This document shows, one piece after another, positions 36,307-45,384 of a stretch of 64,000 nucleotides of DNA. Within the stretch, counting starts at the first letter, position 1. Each line of letters opens with the position of its first letter. A model generated the notes under the pieces. That model was not told the DNA's origin and did no database searches. It saw only the letters and a program-made list of their open reading frames with translations. Made by a program: the position numbers and the translations under genes. The stretch is taken from the NCBI RefSeq assembly GCF_020595055.1, contig NZ_JAJDOO010000002.1, positions 1 to 64,000 on the forward strand, read 5' to 3'. The stretch comes from Desulfosporosinus shakirovi. GTDB lineage: Bacteria; Bacillota; Desulfitobacteriia; Desulfitobacteriales; Desulfitobacteriaceae.

Positions 36307-37308
36307 ATGAATAGAGAACAAGAAATAATCGAAGTAATTAATAGACATATGCCCAGGAGTACCAGTCAAGTTAACAATCTCTTTGAATCAGACTCGGAAA
36401 TCGTTGCTTTTCACGGTAAGAGTCTTCTTTATAATATCGATGAATTTTCCGAAGAAGACTTGTTGAGAGAAGATGACCCTTATATGCTGGGTTGGAATAT
36501 GGCAACAGGCAGTATCAGTGACATTCTGGCTTCAGGGGGCAGTCCAAAGTTCTATGCCCATAGCATGGTTATCCGAGACTCTTGGACGAAGGACTTTGTT
36601 GAAAAACTATCTCTTGGAGTTGCCCAGGTCCTGAAGAAAGTGGGGGCAACCTTTATCGGTGGAGATTTTGGAATCTCTAAGACCTGGAGATATACCGGTT
36701 CGGTCATAGGAGATCTGGAGAGACAGGCCATGTTAAGGAGTGGGGCCAAGGTTGGGGACGGGATTTTTCTTACCGGGCCAATTGGCAGAGGGAATGTGGA
36801 AGCTGCGCTCAAACTGTATGAGCAAAACTTATTAGTCAAACATTTAGGGGGGCGATGGAACAATTCCTTCCGGTTGAGAAGCAAAGAGGCCGAGGTCATT
36901 AAGCGCTACAGCCGTTGCTGCATTGATACTAGCGATGGAGTTTTTAATGCTTTAGGCTCAATTTCTGAGATGAGTGGAACAGGTTTTGTCGTTGGCAGTC
37001 TGCCCTATGTTAAGAGCGGATTATTATTGGCAAAAACTCTTAGCCTTCCTAAAGAAATGCTCTTTTTGGGAGAATGCGGAGAGTATGAATTACTCTTTAC
37101 CCTTGGTAAAGAAGCTGAAGAGGATTTTTTAGAAGAAGTACGGAAGAAGAAGCTGACATTTTATAAAATCGGAGAAGTTAAAGACCAGGGTAATAAATCA
37201 CTCTGGGAAAATGAACGAGAGATCGATTTAAGGACTTACGCTTTGCGAGGGAGGAACTATAAGGATACTAAAGACTATTTGCGGAACGTTGTAAAGTTCC
37301 TTACTTGA
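36307..37308 (+). CDS. ThiL-like kinase (AIR synthase-related fold)
   Basis: 333 residues resembling thiamine-monophosphate kinase: NIDEFSEEDL, a segment GWNMATGSISDILASGG, FIGGDFG, DTSDGVFNALGSIS and GECGEYELLF. ThiL itself phosphorylates thiamine phosphate; in this cluster a different small-molecule phosphorylation is likely. AAGAAGG supports the ATG at 36307 (two earlier in-frame starts are closer to it). Confidence 0.75.
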   Translation: MNREQEIIEVINRHMPRSTSQVNNLFESDSEIVAFHGKSLLYNIDEFSEEDLLREDDPYMLGWNMATGSISDILASGGSPKFYAHSMVIRDSWTKDFVEKLSLGVAQVLKKVGATFIGGDFGISKTWRYTGSVIGDLERQAMLRSGAKVGDGIFLTGPIGRGNVEAALKLYEQNLLVKHLGGRWNNSFRLRSKEAEVIKRYSRCCIDTSDGVFNALGSISEMSGTGFVVGSLPYVKSGLLLAKTLSLPKEMLFLGECGEYELLFTLGKEAEEDFLEEVRKKKLTFYKIGEVKDQGNKSLWENEREIDLRTYALRGRNYKDTKDYLRNVVKFLT

Positions 37309-37437
37309 CCCTAATTTTCGCTTTAGGGCATACCCAGGATGAAAATAAGCTTACAATGCCTTTGATCCGGTAAGTAAAACTTGCCTTCGAACCACGTACA
37401 TCAAACCACGTACCTCGATTTTTGGGAGGTGGCTTAA

Positions 37438-38778
37438 ATGAAACGAAGAGTTGTTATTACAGGGATTGGTCCGGCCACAGCCATAGGAATTGGCAAAAAG
37501 GATTTCTCCGCAGGCATATTCGGTTTAAAAACATGTTTAGCAGAGATCCCGAAAAACTATGAGCAGAACTATAGGTTTAAATCTCGTTACTTCGTGCCTA
37601 AACCCAAATTCTCTCTCACCGATTTAGGATTTCATAAATCAGTGGTAGGGATGATGGAAGAGGTCTCCAGACTTTCGGTATTGTGTACTATGCTTGCATT
37701 GCAGGATGCTGGGTTTAAGACAAGCAACGGAGATAAATATATGCAAGTTGAAGGTCTGCAAAACTGTGGCACCATTATCGGTATTGGAATGAGCAGCCTG
37801 CAGACAGCCTTCGATTCATATACGGCTCATATCGCCGATTCGAGGGTGTCGGCATCTGAGCCTCCCTCGACTTTAGAATCCAGCCCTAACTCTGACCCTG
37901 ACCCAAGTCTTAATACGAACTTAAATCCGAATAAACCCAGATTCAATCGAATGGTTATTCCCATGCTGATGACAAATTCACCTGCTGCCTGGATATCCAT
38001 TCTCTTCGGACTTAAAGGGTTCAGTTATACTCTCAATGCTTCCTGCGCTTCAGGAAGTTATGCTCTTGGTGAGGCTTACAGAACAATTTCTGATGGCAGA
38101 TGTGATATGAGTCTAACGGGCGGTGTTGAGGCCTTGGCTGAAAGGAACGGGGCAATAATGAGGGGCTTTGATATGCTCTCCACGCTCACGAGAGCAAAGG
38201 ATGGGAGGCCCCAACCTTTCTCTCCCCAAAGAAGTGGATTTTTATTTAACGAAGGGGCAGGTTGTGTTCTCGTCTTGGAGGAGCTAGAAGGAGCTCGAAG
38301 CAGGGGGGCGGAAATTTATGCTGAGGTTGTCGGGTATGAAGCGTGCAGTGACAACTATAACATTGTCCAAATGGATCCAAGTGGAGATAATATCGCCAGT
38401 CTTTTTGATAAGATTTGCCGAGGGATCAAAGTTGACTATCTGAATGCTCATGGAACAGCGACTCCAACAAATGACGACATAGAAAGCAGAGTGATTCAAA
38501 GAATCTTTGGGGATAAAAGCACCCAGCCATTGATTAATTCTACCAAAGGAATCTTAGGGCACAGCATCGGTGCCAGTGGAGCTTTGGAGGCAGCTGTAAC
38601 TGCTCTATCTATTAAAGAATCCAGAATCCATGGTAATTTGACCTTTGAATCTATGGAAAATTTAAATCTCCCCATGGAAACACTTAAGACTCCCATTGAA
38701 TATGCACTGTCCGCTTCCTACGGCTTTGGAGGACATAATGCTTTAATTCTTTTCAAGAGGTACCTGGAAGATGAGTAA
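37438..38778 (+). CDS. Beta-ketoacyl-ACP synthase (FabF-like)
   Basis: 446-residue condensing enzyme with a complete Cys-His-His triad: C203 in NASCASGSY, His in NAHGTATPTND, His in GILGHSIGASG. It should extend or join acyl-ACP chains. Residues about 137-168 are a Ser/Pro/Asn/Asp-rich low-complexity insertion (PNSDPDPSLNTNLNPNKP) not usual in FabF. Overlaps the next gene by eight bases. Confidence 0.87.
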   Translation: MKRRVVITGIGPATAIGIGKKDFSAGIFGLKTCLAEIPKNYEQNYRFKSRYFVPKPKFSLTDLGFHKSVVGMMEEVSRLSVLCTMLALQDAGFKTSNGDKYMQVEGLQNCGTIIGIGMSSLQTAFDSYTAHIADSRVSASEPPSTLESSPNSDPDPSLNTNLNPNKPRFNRMVIPMLMTNSPAAWISILFGLKGFSYTLNASCASGSYALGEAYRTISDGRCDMSLTGGVEALAERNGAIMRGFDMLSTLTRAKDGRPQPFSPQRSGFLFNEGAGCVLVLEELEGARSRGAEIYAEVVGYEACSDNYNIVQMDPSGDNIASLFDKICRGIKVDYLNAHGTATPTNDDIESRVIQRIFGDKSTQPLINSTKGILGHSIGASGALEAAVTALSIKESRIHGNLTFESMENLNLPMETLKTPIEYALSASYGFGGHNALILFKRYLEDE

Positions 38779-39814
38779 GAATAAGAATGGAGTCATGATC
38801 ACAGGCGCGACAGGATTTATTGGCAGTCACCTTACTAGGGAGTTTTGCAATAATCAGGTCAGAGTTGGTTGTCTGATCAGAAATGACAGCAACCTGACTA
38901 ACCTTGAGGGGCTGCCCCTAGAGTTGAAGTCTGGGGATATCAGGAATGTTGAGGAATTGACACGAGCTTTCAGCGGCTATGATTGGGTTATTCATAATGC
39001 AGCAAAAGTAGCTGACTGGGGGGATTATAAGGAATTCTATGAGACAAATGCGCTAGGTACGGTCAATGTCTTAACCGCCTGTGTTCGCGCAGGGATAAAA
39101 AACGTCCTCATGACAGGGTCCAATTCTGTTTATGGAGAAGAAAACTGCTTTATCGTCAAGAATGAACAATCCCCCTATAATGCCCATTATCAGTACTTTG
39201 GAGACAGTCTTTTTCCTTGCCAGTTAAATTACTATCGTGATACCAAAACCCTGGCTAAGAAAGAGGCCTTAGCCTTTGCCGCAAGTCATGACCTGAACCT
39301 GACTATTTTAGAGCCTGTTTGGGTTTATGGAGAGAGGGAATTCAAAACAGGTTTTTACGAATACCTAAAAACAGCCAAGGAAGGAATACCCTTTGTCCCA
39401 GGAGCAAAGCAGAATAAATTTCATGTCATCTATGCCGGAGACTTAGCTAGAGCTTATTACCTGGCTTATACAAAAGAGCTGACTGGCATACACTGTATTC
39501 TAGTCGGCAATGAAGATCCTGAAAACATGGACAAGATTTATGAGTTGTTCTGTTCTGAGGCAGGGCTGAAAAAGCCCAGAAATCTTCCCAAGGGGTTGAT
39601 CTACCCTCTTGCTTTCCTCATGGAACTTCTATTCAGTCTATTCAAATCTTCCAGGCCTCCGCTCTTAACCAGAGGAAGAGTGAATATGTTCTACGACAAT
39701 ATTGAGTTTTCCGTGGAAAAGGCCAGACAAACCCTAGGTTTTAGAAACTCTATAAGTCTGGAGGAAGGGGTCAAAAGAACGGTTTTTTGGTATAAACAGC
39801 AAGGGCTGATTTAA
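38771..39814 (+). CDS. Extended SDR, NAD-dependent epimerase/3-ketolipid reductase type
   Basis: 347 residues: nucleotide-binding GATGFIGSH near 12-20, NAAKVADWGDY, and the catalytic Tyr-Lys pair in YYRDTK. It resembles the 3-beta-hydroxysteroid dehydrogenase/NSDHL branch, to which bacterial ketosphinganine reductase candidates and OleD also belong. In this cluster, reduction of a beta-keto or amino-ketone intermediate is the likely role. Confidence 0.82.
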   Translation: MSKNKNGVMITGATGFIGSHLTREFCNNQVRVGCLIRNDSNLTNLEGLPLELKSGDIRNVEELTRAFSGYDWVIHNAAKVADWGDYKEFYETNALGTVNVLTACVRAGIKNVLMTGSNSVYGEENCFIVKNEQSPYNAHYQYFGDSLFPCQLNYYRDTKTLAKKEALAFAASHDLNLTILEPVWVYGEREFKTGFYEYLKTAKEGIPFVPGAKQNKFHVIYAGDLARAYYLAYTKELTGIHCILVGNEDPENMDKIYELFCSEAGLKKPRNLPKGLIYPLAFLMELLFSLFKSSRPPLLTRGRVNMFYDNIEFSVEKARQTLGFRNSISLEEGVKRTVFWYKQQGLI

Positions 39815-39844
39815 TAAGTCAGTCTTGAGATGGGGGGATAACCT

Positions 39845-41137
39845 GTGATAACAGTCAGCAATGTTACAGGTCTGGGAAAAATAGTCTTTAATCTGAAATT
39901 AAAAATGAGCATTTTTTTTTACTTTTTCCCAGCGCTCTGGAAAGAGGAACTTTCCCTTAAAAGGTTTATTGCTCTAATGAAAAGGCTTCTGCTTTTTGTA
40001 TCTAGAATGAGACATAATAAATTTGTAAAAATAGGGGAGAAGACTCGCTTAGGCTTGTATATCCCCGGTTTTCCGTCTCCGGCTTTTTACACTGCCTGCC
40101 AGAAATTCAGTCAATTTAAAGAAAGAATGCCCTGTACCACGGTCTTGTTATCGATTACATCCGCATGTCCTTATCATTGCAACCACTGTTATCAGAAGCT
40201 TGACAGGGGCAAAGATGTTGATATCAATACTCTGATCGGGATCGTCAGGAGGTTGCAGGAGATGGGAATTGCCTTTTTCAATATCGAGGGAGGAGAACCC
40301 TTCTTTGCTTATGAGCGGCTGAAGGAGGTTTGCTCAGCTATTGATTCCAGATCGGAAATCTGGATAAATTCTACGGGAGCCGGTATGACAGACGAGAGGC
40401 TTGCGGAACTAAAAGAGCTAAATGTGACCGCAGTCATGTTTTCTCTGCACAGCCCCGATCCAGACTCTTTCAATGGCTTTTTGGGCAAAGAATCTGCTTG
40501 GGATACTATGGAGGCAGGGGTTAAGATGTGTCAGAATGCGGATTTGGCGGTCGCCTTTAACACATGTCTGATGCGAGACGATTTTTACAATGGTATTTTT
40601 GAACATATCATGGAGGCAGCCAAGGACTTTAAGGTTTGTCTGATCCAAATTATAAAGCCCAAACCTGCGGGAGGGTGGCTAGAGAAAGAAGACCTCGAAT
40701 TTACGCCCCAAGACATTGAATTTATCAAAGCTAAGGTAAACCGATACAATTTACAAGAAGAGTTTGCAGAATATCCAGCCATATCGGCTCAGATAATTGA
40801 AGAAGATGAGTCTGTTTTTGGCTGTACTGCCGGAGGAACAGACAGATTCTATATCAATGCCAAGGGAGACCTGCAACCCTGTGAGTTTCTGAATATTTCC
40901 TTTGGTAATATCATGATAGATAGATTTGAAGATATCTATCAAAAAATGCGTAATTGTTTCCCTTGGGGTGGGGAGTGTTATCTGTGCGAAAATTGTTCCC
41001 AAGAGATTCATAGGCTTTATCAAGAGAATAGCTTGAATTCCCTTCCACTGACCCCGGAGCTTTCGGAGCAGATCTATAGTTCTTGGGAGCGGGGGAGGCG
41101 AACGGATTTATATGATAGGTTGGAGAGGGTGAAGTAA
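39845..41137 (+). CDS. Radical SAM protein with C-terminal Cys cluster
   Basis: 430 residues. The SAM cluster motif CPYHCNHC lies at about 108-115 and IEGGEP at about 147-152. A C-terminal SPASM-like region carries further Cys (FGCTAG, LQPCEF, CYLCENC). The N-terminal 80 residues are basic and hydrophobic, possibly membrane-associated. GTG start after GGGGGG. Last gene of the cluster; the reaction is unknown. Confidence 0.85.
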   Translation: MITVSNVTGLGKIVFNLKLKMSIFFYFFPALWKEELSLKRFIALMKRLLLFVSRMRHNKFVKIGEKTRLGLYIPGFPSPAFYTACQKFSQFKERMPCTTVLLSITSACPYHCNHCYQKLDRGKDVDINTLIGIVRRLQEMGIAFFNIEGGEPFFAYERLKEVCSAIDSRSEIWINSTGAGMTDERLAELKELNVTAVMFSLHSPDPDSFNGFLGKESAWDTMEAGVKMCQNADLAVAFNTCLMRDDFYNGIFEHIMEAAKDFKVCLIQIIKPKPAGGWLEKEDLEFTPQDIEFIKAKVNRYNLQEEFAEYPAISAQIIEEDESVFGCTAGGTDRFYINAKGDLQPCEFLNISFGNIMIDRFEDIYQKMRNCFPWGGECYLCENCSQEIHRLYQENSLNSLPLTPELSEQIYSSWERGRRTDLYDRLERVK

Positions 41138-41263
41138 TCCACACCTAAGGATTACTTTGCGGGCATATTCACCAGAACTGGGAAAGAGGGGAAAGAAAAG
41201 GGTTGGAAGTTCTAGTTTACTGAGTAGGATAAAACCGTCAGATGGAGAAAGGATGGTGGGTCA

Positions 41264-42055
41264 GTGGAAAGAACGTTGGTTGTATTGATTATACTAACAT
41301 CTATTATTCACCTTGTTGATACCCTGGCTTATTCGGTAAGGTTGAACTCTGTTAAGAGTGGGCAAGTTGCGTTATCCTTTTCGCTATTTAATCTCATCGC
41401 ACTTGTGTCGCGTACTGCAAATACCTTTCTAGCCCCATTAATTGCTGGTATCATTGCCTTAAGTATTAGACGAGGATTAGATCCAATAATGGATATGCGT
41501 AAAGTAATTCTTGCTGCAACATTCGGAACTCTAGCGGGGGTAATTTTAATTCCATCATTCCTAAGGATTTTTGAGAAAGCTGTAAACCGCTTAGAAGTAA
41601 CCGGGTCTGTCCCTTCCCTTGTTGTTGAAGCCTTACAGATAAACAATATTAAACGGATCGTAAAAAATGTCACTAAACCCTCCAAGACAATGCTAGAAAG
41701 ATTAAGGTATAGAGAAATTCCCAAGCGATTGATTATTTTAAATGTATTAGTCACAGGAATATATACAATTGGCGTCCTTTCAGCAAGTTATGCGGCAACA
41801 TTGGTTTCGGGGGAAGACAGACTTGAGGTTATTGCGTCATCGGGGATGATTAATGGGATTGCGGCAATTTTACTAACGCTTCTCATTGATCCGAAAGCAG
41901 CTATGATTACTGATCAAGCCTTAAGAGGAAAGAGACCTTATGGTGATGTCAAGGCCCTAGTGGTATTGCTTATTTCTTCGAAGGTTGTTGGTACTTTGTT
42001 AGGCCAGGTGTTGTTTTTACCTGCAGCTCGTGTAATTGCTTATTTTTACAGCTAA
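41264..42055 (+). CDS. amj: Amj-type lipid II flippase
   Basis: 263-residue membrane protein of the Amj (YdaH) family; the signature IHLVDTLAYSVRLNSVKSGQVALSFSLFN is split here as IHLVDTLAYSVRLNSV and SLFNLIALVSRTANT. Amj is the alternate peptidoglycan lipid II flippase of Bacillus, able to replace MurJ. GTG start. It follows the lipid cluster by 127 bases in the same direction, so a link to export of the cluster product is possible but unproven. Confidence 0.82.
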   Translation: MERTLVVLIILTSIIHLVDTLAYSVRLNSVKSGQVALSFSLFNLIALVSRTANTFLAPLIAGIIALSIRRGLDPIMDMRKVILAATFGTLAGVILIPSFLRIFEKAVNRLEVTGSVPSLVVEALQINNIKRIVKNVTKPSKTMLERLRYREIPKRLIILNVLVTGIYTIGVLSASYAATLVSGEDRLEVIASSGMINGIAAILLTLLIDPKAAMITDQALRGKRPYGDVKALVVLLISSKVVGTLLGQVLFLPAARVIAYFYS

Positions 42056-42184
42056 TCCTTGAAGAGATTTTTATTGAGGGACTCATTCATCTCAAAAGGA
42101 AGATTCCAACGGGTTTCATTTACACAATGGTTTAAATTGGGCGTTAGATTAACACAACAAGCCCTGAAATAAAATATTACACAC

Positions 42185-42210
42185 AAAAAAGCCACTGTGA
42201 CCAGTGGCTT
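42185..42210 (-). terminator. Minus-strand terminator at the end of the repeat array
   Basis: Perfect 9-bp stem AAGCCACTG/CAGTGGCTT (42189-42197, 42202-42210) with a four-base loop. Six A on the plus strand (42185-42190) give the U-run only for minus-strand transcripts. Confidence 0.8.
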
Positions 42211-42242
42211 AACATTTCTATATATAAGAGCACGTAATGATC

Positions 42243-42634
42243 TATCTAACACCAATATAGATCGCTGATTACCTAACTAGGATCTTCCGACCATAATCAA
42301 GCAAGTTACCACCCATAATAATGATTCGTTCGACCTTACAAGATATCTACCCAGCTATATACAACCTCACGGCTGCATATAACCGAACTTCTTACACATG
42401 CATATATCATGCGACATATGGTTGCGTAAGAAACTCAACACCCGGCAAAATCTTAGCTCGACCCTTTAGGATAAGTTAGAACCCTAAAACAATCTAAGAG
42501 ACTGCCCTAAAGCTTTTCCCCACCTCTAAAAGATCTTCCCTCCGACTATATACAAGCGTTTTACCACCTGAAGATAATCTTTGGCCGACCCATATACACC
42601 CGGTAAAGAGCATATATAAATCTTGGCTCAACCA
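42243..42634 (-). ncRNA. Degenerate 43-nt tandem array, candidate structured RNA
   Basis: On the minus strand the core GGTCGnnnnAAGATT recurs with the GTCG (or variant) beginning at about 42632, 42589, 42546, 42505, 42462, 42334 and 42291, spacings 43, 43, 41, 43, 128 (three units) and 43; weaker cores fill the middle (near 42415, 42387, 42355) and one more near 42250. A second block, GGTGGTAA then GCTTG and TATA, follows the core in the clearest units. 43 is not a multiple of three and no frame spans the array. It ends in a minus-strand terminator. The rest of the gap 42056-42962 holds only a palindrome TGATATATATCA at 42736-42747. Confidence 0.55.
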
Positions 42635-42962
42635 TTACGTACCCTTATGAACATATTATGGCTTTTAAGTTCTTGTTTTATTCTTGGAAATTTTAACCAA
42701 TTTACCCGCTAATTGCAGCAAAGCGGATTCTATATTGATATATATCACAGACTGGAGATTACAGATTCTAATCAGGCACAGATGTCTGAGATCTAGCCAA
42801 AATGGTGTGTATTCGTGTATAGTAGTAGTGGTAGGAGGGATGCCATTGATATAAGAGATGTGTTAAAAATTGCACTTATTTATTGAAGGTTACAGAAACA
42901 TAATTTAAAAAGTGTGGGTTCTTTAAAGACTATATGTATTAGTGAAGGGAAGGATAGTAAAG

Positions 42963-43790
42963 ATGAAAAGAAGATGGTTAACACTTTTTGTGGCTATCTG
43001 TACAGTTGCTCTTTTAGTAGCAGGCTGCGGTCAGAAGTCTACAGACAAGAACCAAACGGGTGATCAATCCTGGAATAAAATTAAGGAAAAAGGGGAATTT
43101 GTCGTTGGTCTGGATGACAATTACCCGCCAGCAGGCTTCCGTGATAAAGCAGGAGAGTTGGTTGGCGTTGATATTGATTTAGCTAAAGAAGCGGCCAAGC
43201 GTTTAGGTGTTAAGGCTGTATTCAAACCAGTTCAATGGGATGGAGTTCTCTTGAATCTAAAAAGTGGGGAAATAGATCTCATCTGGAATGCTCTGGGTAT
43301 CACTCCTGAAAGACAGCTGGAAATCGGGTTTACGGATAGTTATATGGAGGATCGGAATATTATCGTAGTAAAGTCCGGTTCACCAATCAAGTCCAAGGCG
43401 AATTTAGATGGAAAAACTATTGGACTTCAATTAGGCAGCACTGCGGAAGAAGCTGTTGCTAAAGATCCGATTTCTTCTAAACTTAAGGAAATCAGAAAGT
43501 TTGAAAGTCCGACGGTTGCCTTAATGGATTTAGAGGCTGGTCGCATTGACGCTGTAGTAACGAATGAAATGAATGCCCGTTACTTGATTACTACAGAAAA
43601 AACTGCAGATAAATATTATATTCTCACAGCAGAAGAAGGCGATTTTGACAAAGAGCCTTATGGTGTAGGTGTACGCATGGAAGATAAAGCCTTCCTCACT
43701 GAACTAAATAGAGTTCTCAATGAAATGAAGGCTGACGGGACTGCTGCCAAAATCAGTAATCAATGGTTTGGATCAAATATCATTAAGTAA
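42963..43790 (+). CDS. Polar amino acid ABC transporter, binding lipoprotein
   Basis: 275 residues; lipobox LLVAGC, then a family 3 solute-binding fold (GEFVVGLDDNYPPAGFRDKAG, GVDIDLAKEAAKRLG, GEIDLIWNALGITPER). ATG 42963 fits AAGGGAAGGA upstream better than 42942. It heads a transporter set of one binding protein, two permeases and an ATPase. The ligand is probably an amino acid such as cystine or glutamine, not decided. Confidence 0.88.
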   Translation: MKRRWLTLFVAICTVALLVAGCGQKSTDKNQTGDQSWNKIKEKGEFVVGLDDNYPPAGFRDKAGELVGVDIDLAKEAAKRLGVKAVFKPVQWDGVLLNLKSGEIDLIWNALGITPERQLEIGFTDSYMEDRNIIVVKSGSPIKSKANLDGKTIGLQLGSTAEEAVAKDPISSKLKEIRKFESPTVALMDLEAGRIDAVVTNEMNARYLITTEKTADKYYILTAEEGDFDKEPYGVGVRMEDKAFLTELNRVLNEMKADGTAAKISNQWFGSNIIK

Positions 43791-43859
43791 GATTCAACTC
43801 CTTAAACCAACTAAACTTATACCTACATCCTTGGTGAGGGAGTCTGGGATTGGATTAAA

Positions 43860-43900
43860 AGGAATAGGAAGTTGACAAATCTCTTCCTATTCCTTGTTTT
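43860..43900 (+). terminator. Intra-operon terminator after the binding protein gene
   Basis: AGGAATAGGAAG (43860-43871) pairs perfectly with 43883-43894, followed by TGTTTT. It would make the binding protein more abundant than the permeases, or split the transcription units. Confidence 0.8.
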
Positions 43901-44003
43901 ACACACAGAATGCTTGGCACTGGACAAGTTTTTTAACAGAGTATTTTCCTAAGCCTTGGTTTAAGGGGTATTAAAGACATTCATAAGGGGATTAGAGAAA
44001 ACG

Positions 44004-44645
44004 ATGGATTATGTTCTAACAATATTACCCGTTCTTTTAAAGGGTTTAAAGCTATCCCTAACGATTTATGGAATTGTAATTATCTTGATCTTTCCTCTAG
44101 CTATTTTGGCTGCCATCGGTAAAGTATCAGGCCCTCCAATTCTTAAAAAGATCTTATACTTATATACCTGGATCTGGCGGGGTACCCCCTTGTTGCTCCA
44201 ATTATTTTTTATTTACTTTGGCTTACCTTACTTTGGCATTAATTTACCGCCATTAGTTGCAGTCATCATTGCCTTTGTTTTAAATGTAACCGCTTATGAA
44301 ACAGAAATTATTCGGGCAGGTATTGAATCCATTGATAAGGGACAGTATGAAGCAGCTAAGGCTTTAGGATTGACTTATTTTCAGACGATGCGGCGGATTA
44401 TTATTCCCCAGACGATTAGACGAGTGTTGCCTGCTACCTGTAATGAGGCAATCCTTACCTTTAAAGATACTGCCCTCGTTGCCGCGATTGGTATGGGTGA
44501 TTTACTGCGCTCAGCCAAGGAAGTGGTCACATCTGATTTTAAAATTACAGCTTTTTTTGTTGCTTTTGGTTTTTACCTGATCATCTCTTCTATTTTACTT
44601 CAAGTCTTTAGCAAATTAGAAAAGAAATATTCTATTTACGAATAA
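44004..44645 (+). CDS. Amino acid ABC transporter permease (first of tandem pair)
   Basis: 213-residue His/Gln-type permease with the ATPase-contact loop GQYEAAKALGLTYFQTMRR and YTWIWRGTPLLLQLFF. Five helices predicted. Closely related to the next gene, including the shared C-terminus EKKYSIYE. Confidence 0.88.
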   Translation: MDYVLTILPVLLKGLKLSLTIYGIVIILIFPLAILAAIGKVSGPPILKKILYLYTWIWRGTPLLLQLFFIYFGLPYFGINLPPLVAVIIAFVLNVTAYETEIIRAGIESIDKGQYEAAKALGLTYFQTMRRIIIPQTIRRVLPATCNEAILTFKDTALVAAIGMGDLLRSAKEVVTSDFKITAFFVAFGFYLIISSILLQVFSKLEKKYSIYE

Positions 44646-44722
44646 TAAGCCATTACTGTATGGGGCTATAATATAAATTATTAACGGTCTTATTTAAGGC
44701 AACGAAGGGATAAGAGACGATA

Positions 44723-45373
44723 ATGGATCATATGGAATATGTTCTAAGTATACTTCCGTTTATTGCATCAGGATTGAAGTTAACTGCTAAGATTTATATA
44801 GCTACCTTAATATTCGCATTGCCTGTGGGACTTTTAGCAGCTATTGGCAAAGTGAAAGGGCCGAAGATAATCACTAAGATTTTATATTTATATACATGGA
44901 TTTGGAGAGGCACGCCTTTGCTTTTGCAATTATTCTTCATGTTCTATGGATTGCCAATCATCGGTATTAGACTGTCACCTTTTGCTGCGGCAACTATTAC
45001 CTATACCCTGAATTCTGGGGCTTATTTAACGGAAATTTTCAGAGGGGGTATAGAATCCATAGACAAAGGTCAATATGAAGCAGCTAAGGCTTTAGGAATG
45101 ACTTATTCCCAAACGATGCGCCGGATCATTATTCCCCAAACTGTGAGAAGAGTTTTACCCCCTACCTGCAGTGAGGCTGTTAACTTGGTAAAGGAAACGG
45201 CACTGCTTGCAGTTATAGGAATGCCAGATCTATTACGGATTGCTACCCAGATCTTCACCAGGGATTTTAATATCACGCCATTTATCGTGGCGTTTGTTCT
45301 GTACCTAATTATCTCTTCTGTTCTTGTTAGATTATTTAGCACATTAGAGAAGAAATATTCAATTTATGAATAG
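44723..45373 (+). CDS. Amino acid ABC transporter permease (second of tandem pair)
   Basis: 216 residues, paralogue of the preceding gene: GQYEAAKALGMTYSQTMRR, the same YTWIWRGTPLLLQLFF and the same last eight residues. The two probably form a heterodimeric channel after local duplication. 11 bases before the ATPase gene. Confidence 0.88.
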   Translation: MDHMEYVLSILPFIASGLKLTAKIYIATLIFALPVGLLAAIGKVKGPKIITKILYLYTWIWRGTPLLLQLFFMFYGLPIIGIRLSPFAAATITYTLNSGAYLTEIFRGGIESIDKGQYEAAKALGMTYSQTMRRIIIPQTVRRVLPPTCSEAVNLVKETALLAVIGMPDLLRIATQIFTRDFNITPFIVAFVLYLIISSVLVRLFSTLEKKYSIYE

Positions 45374-45384
45374 GAGAGTAGAGA

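Noticed and set aside
42052-42255. 67-codon minus-strand frame after amj
   Set aside because: It crosses the minus-strand terminator hairpin and has no ribosome site.
42243-42634. CRISPR array
   Set aside because: The units repeat along their whole length with about 43-nt period and strong divergence; there are no identical repeats separated by unique spacers and no cas genes.
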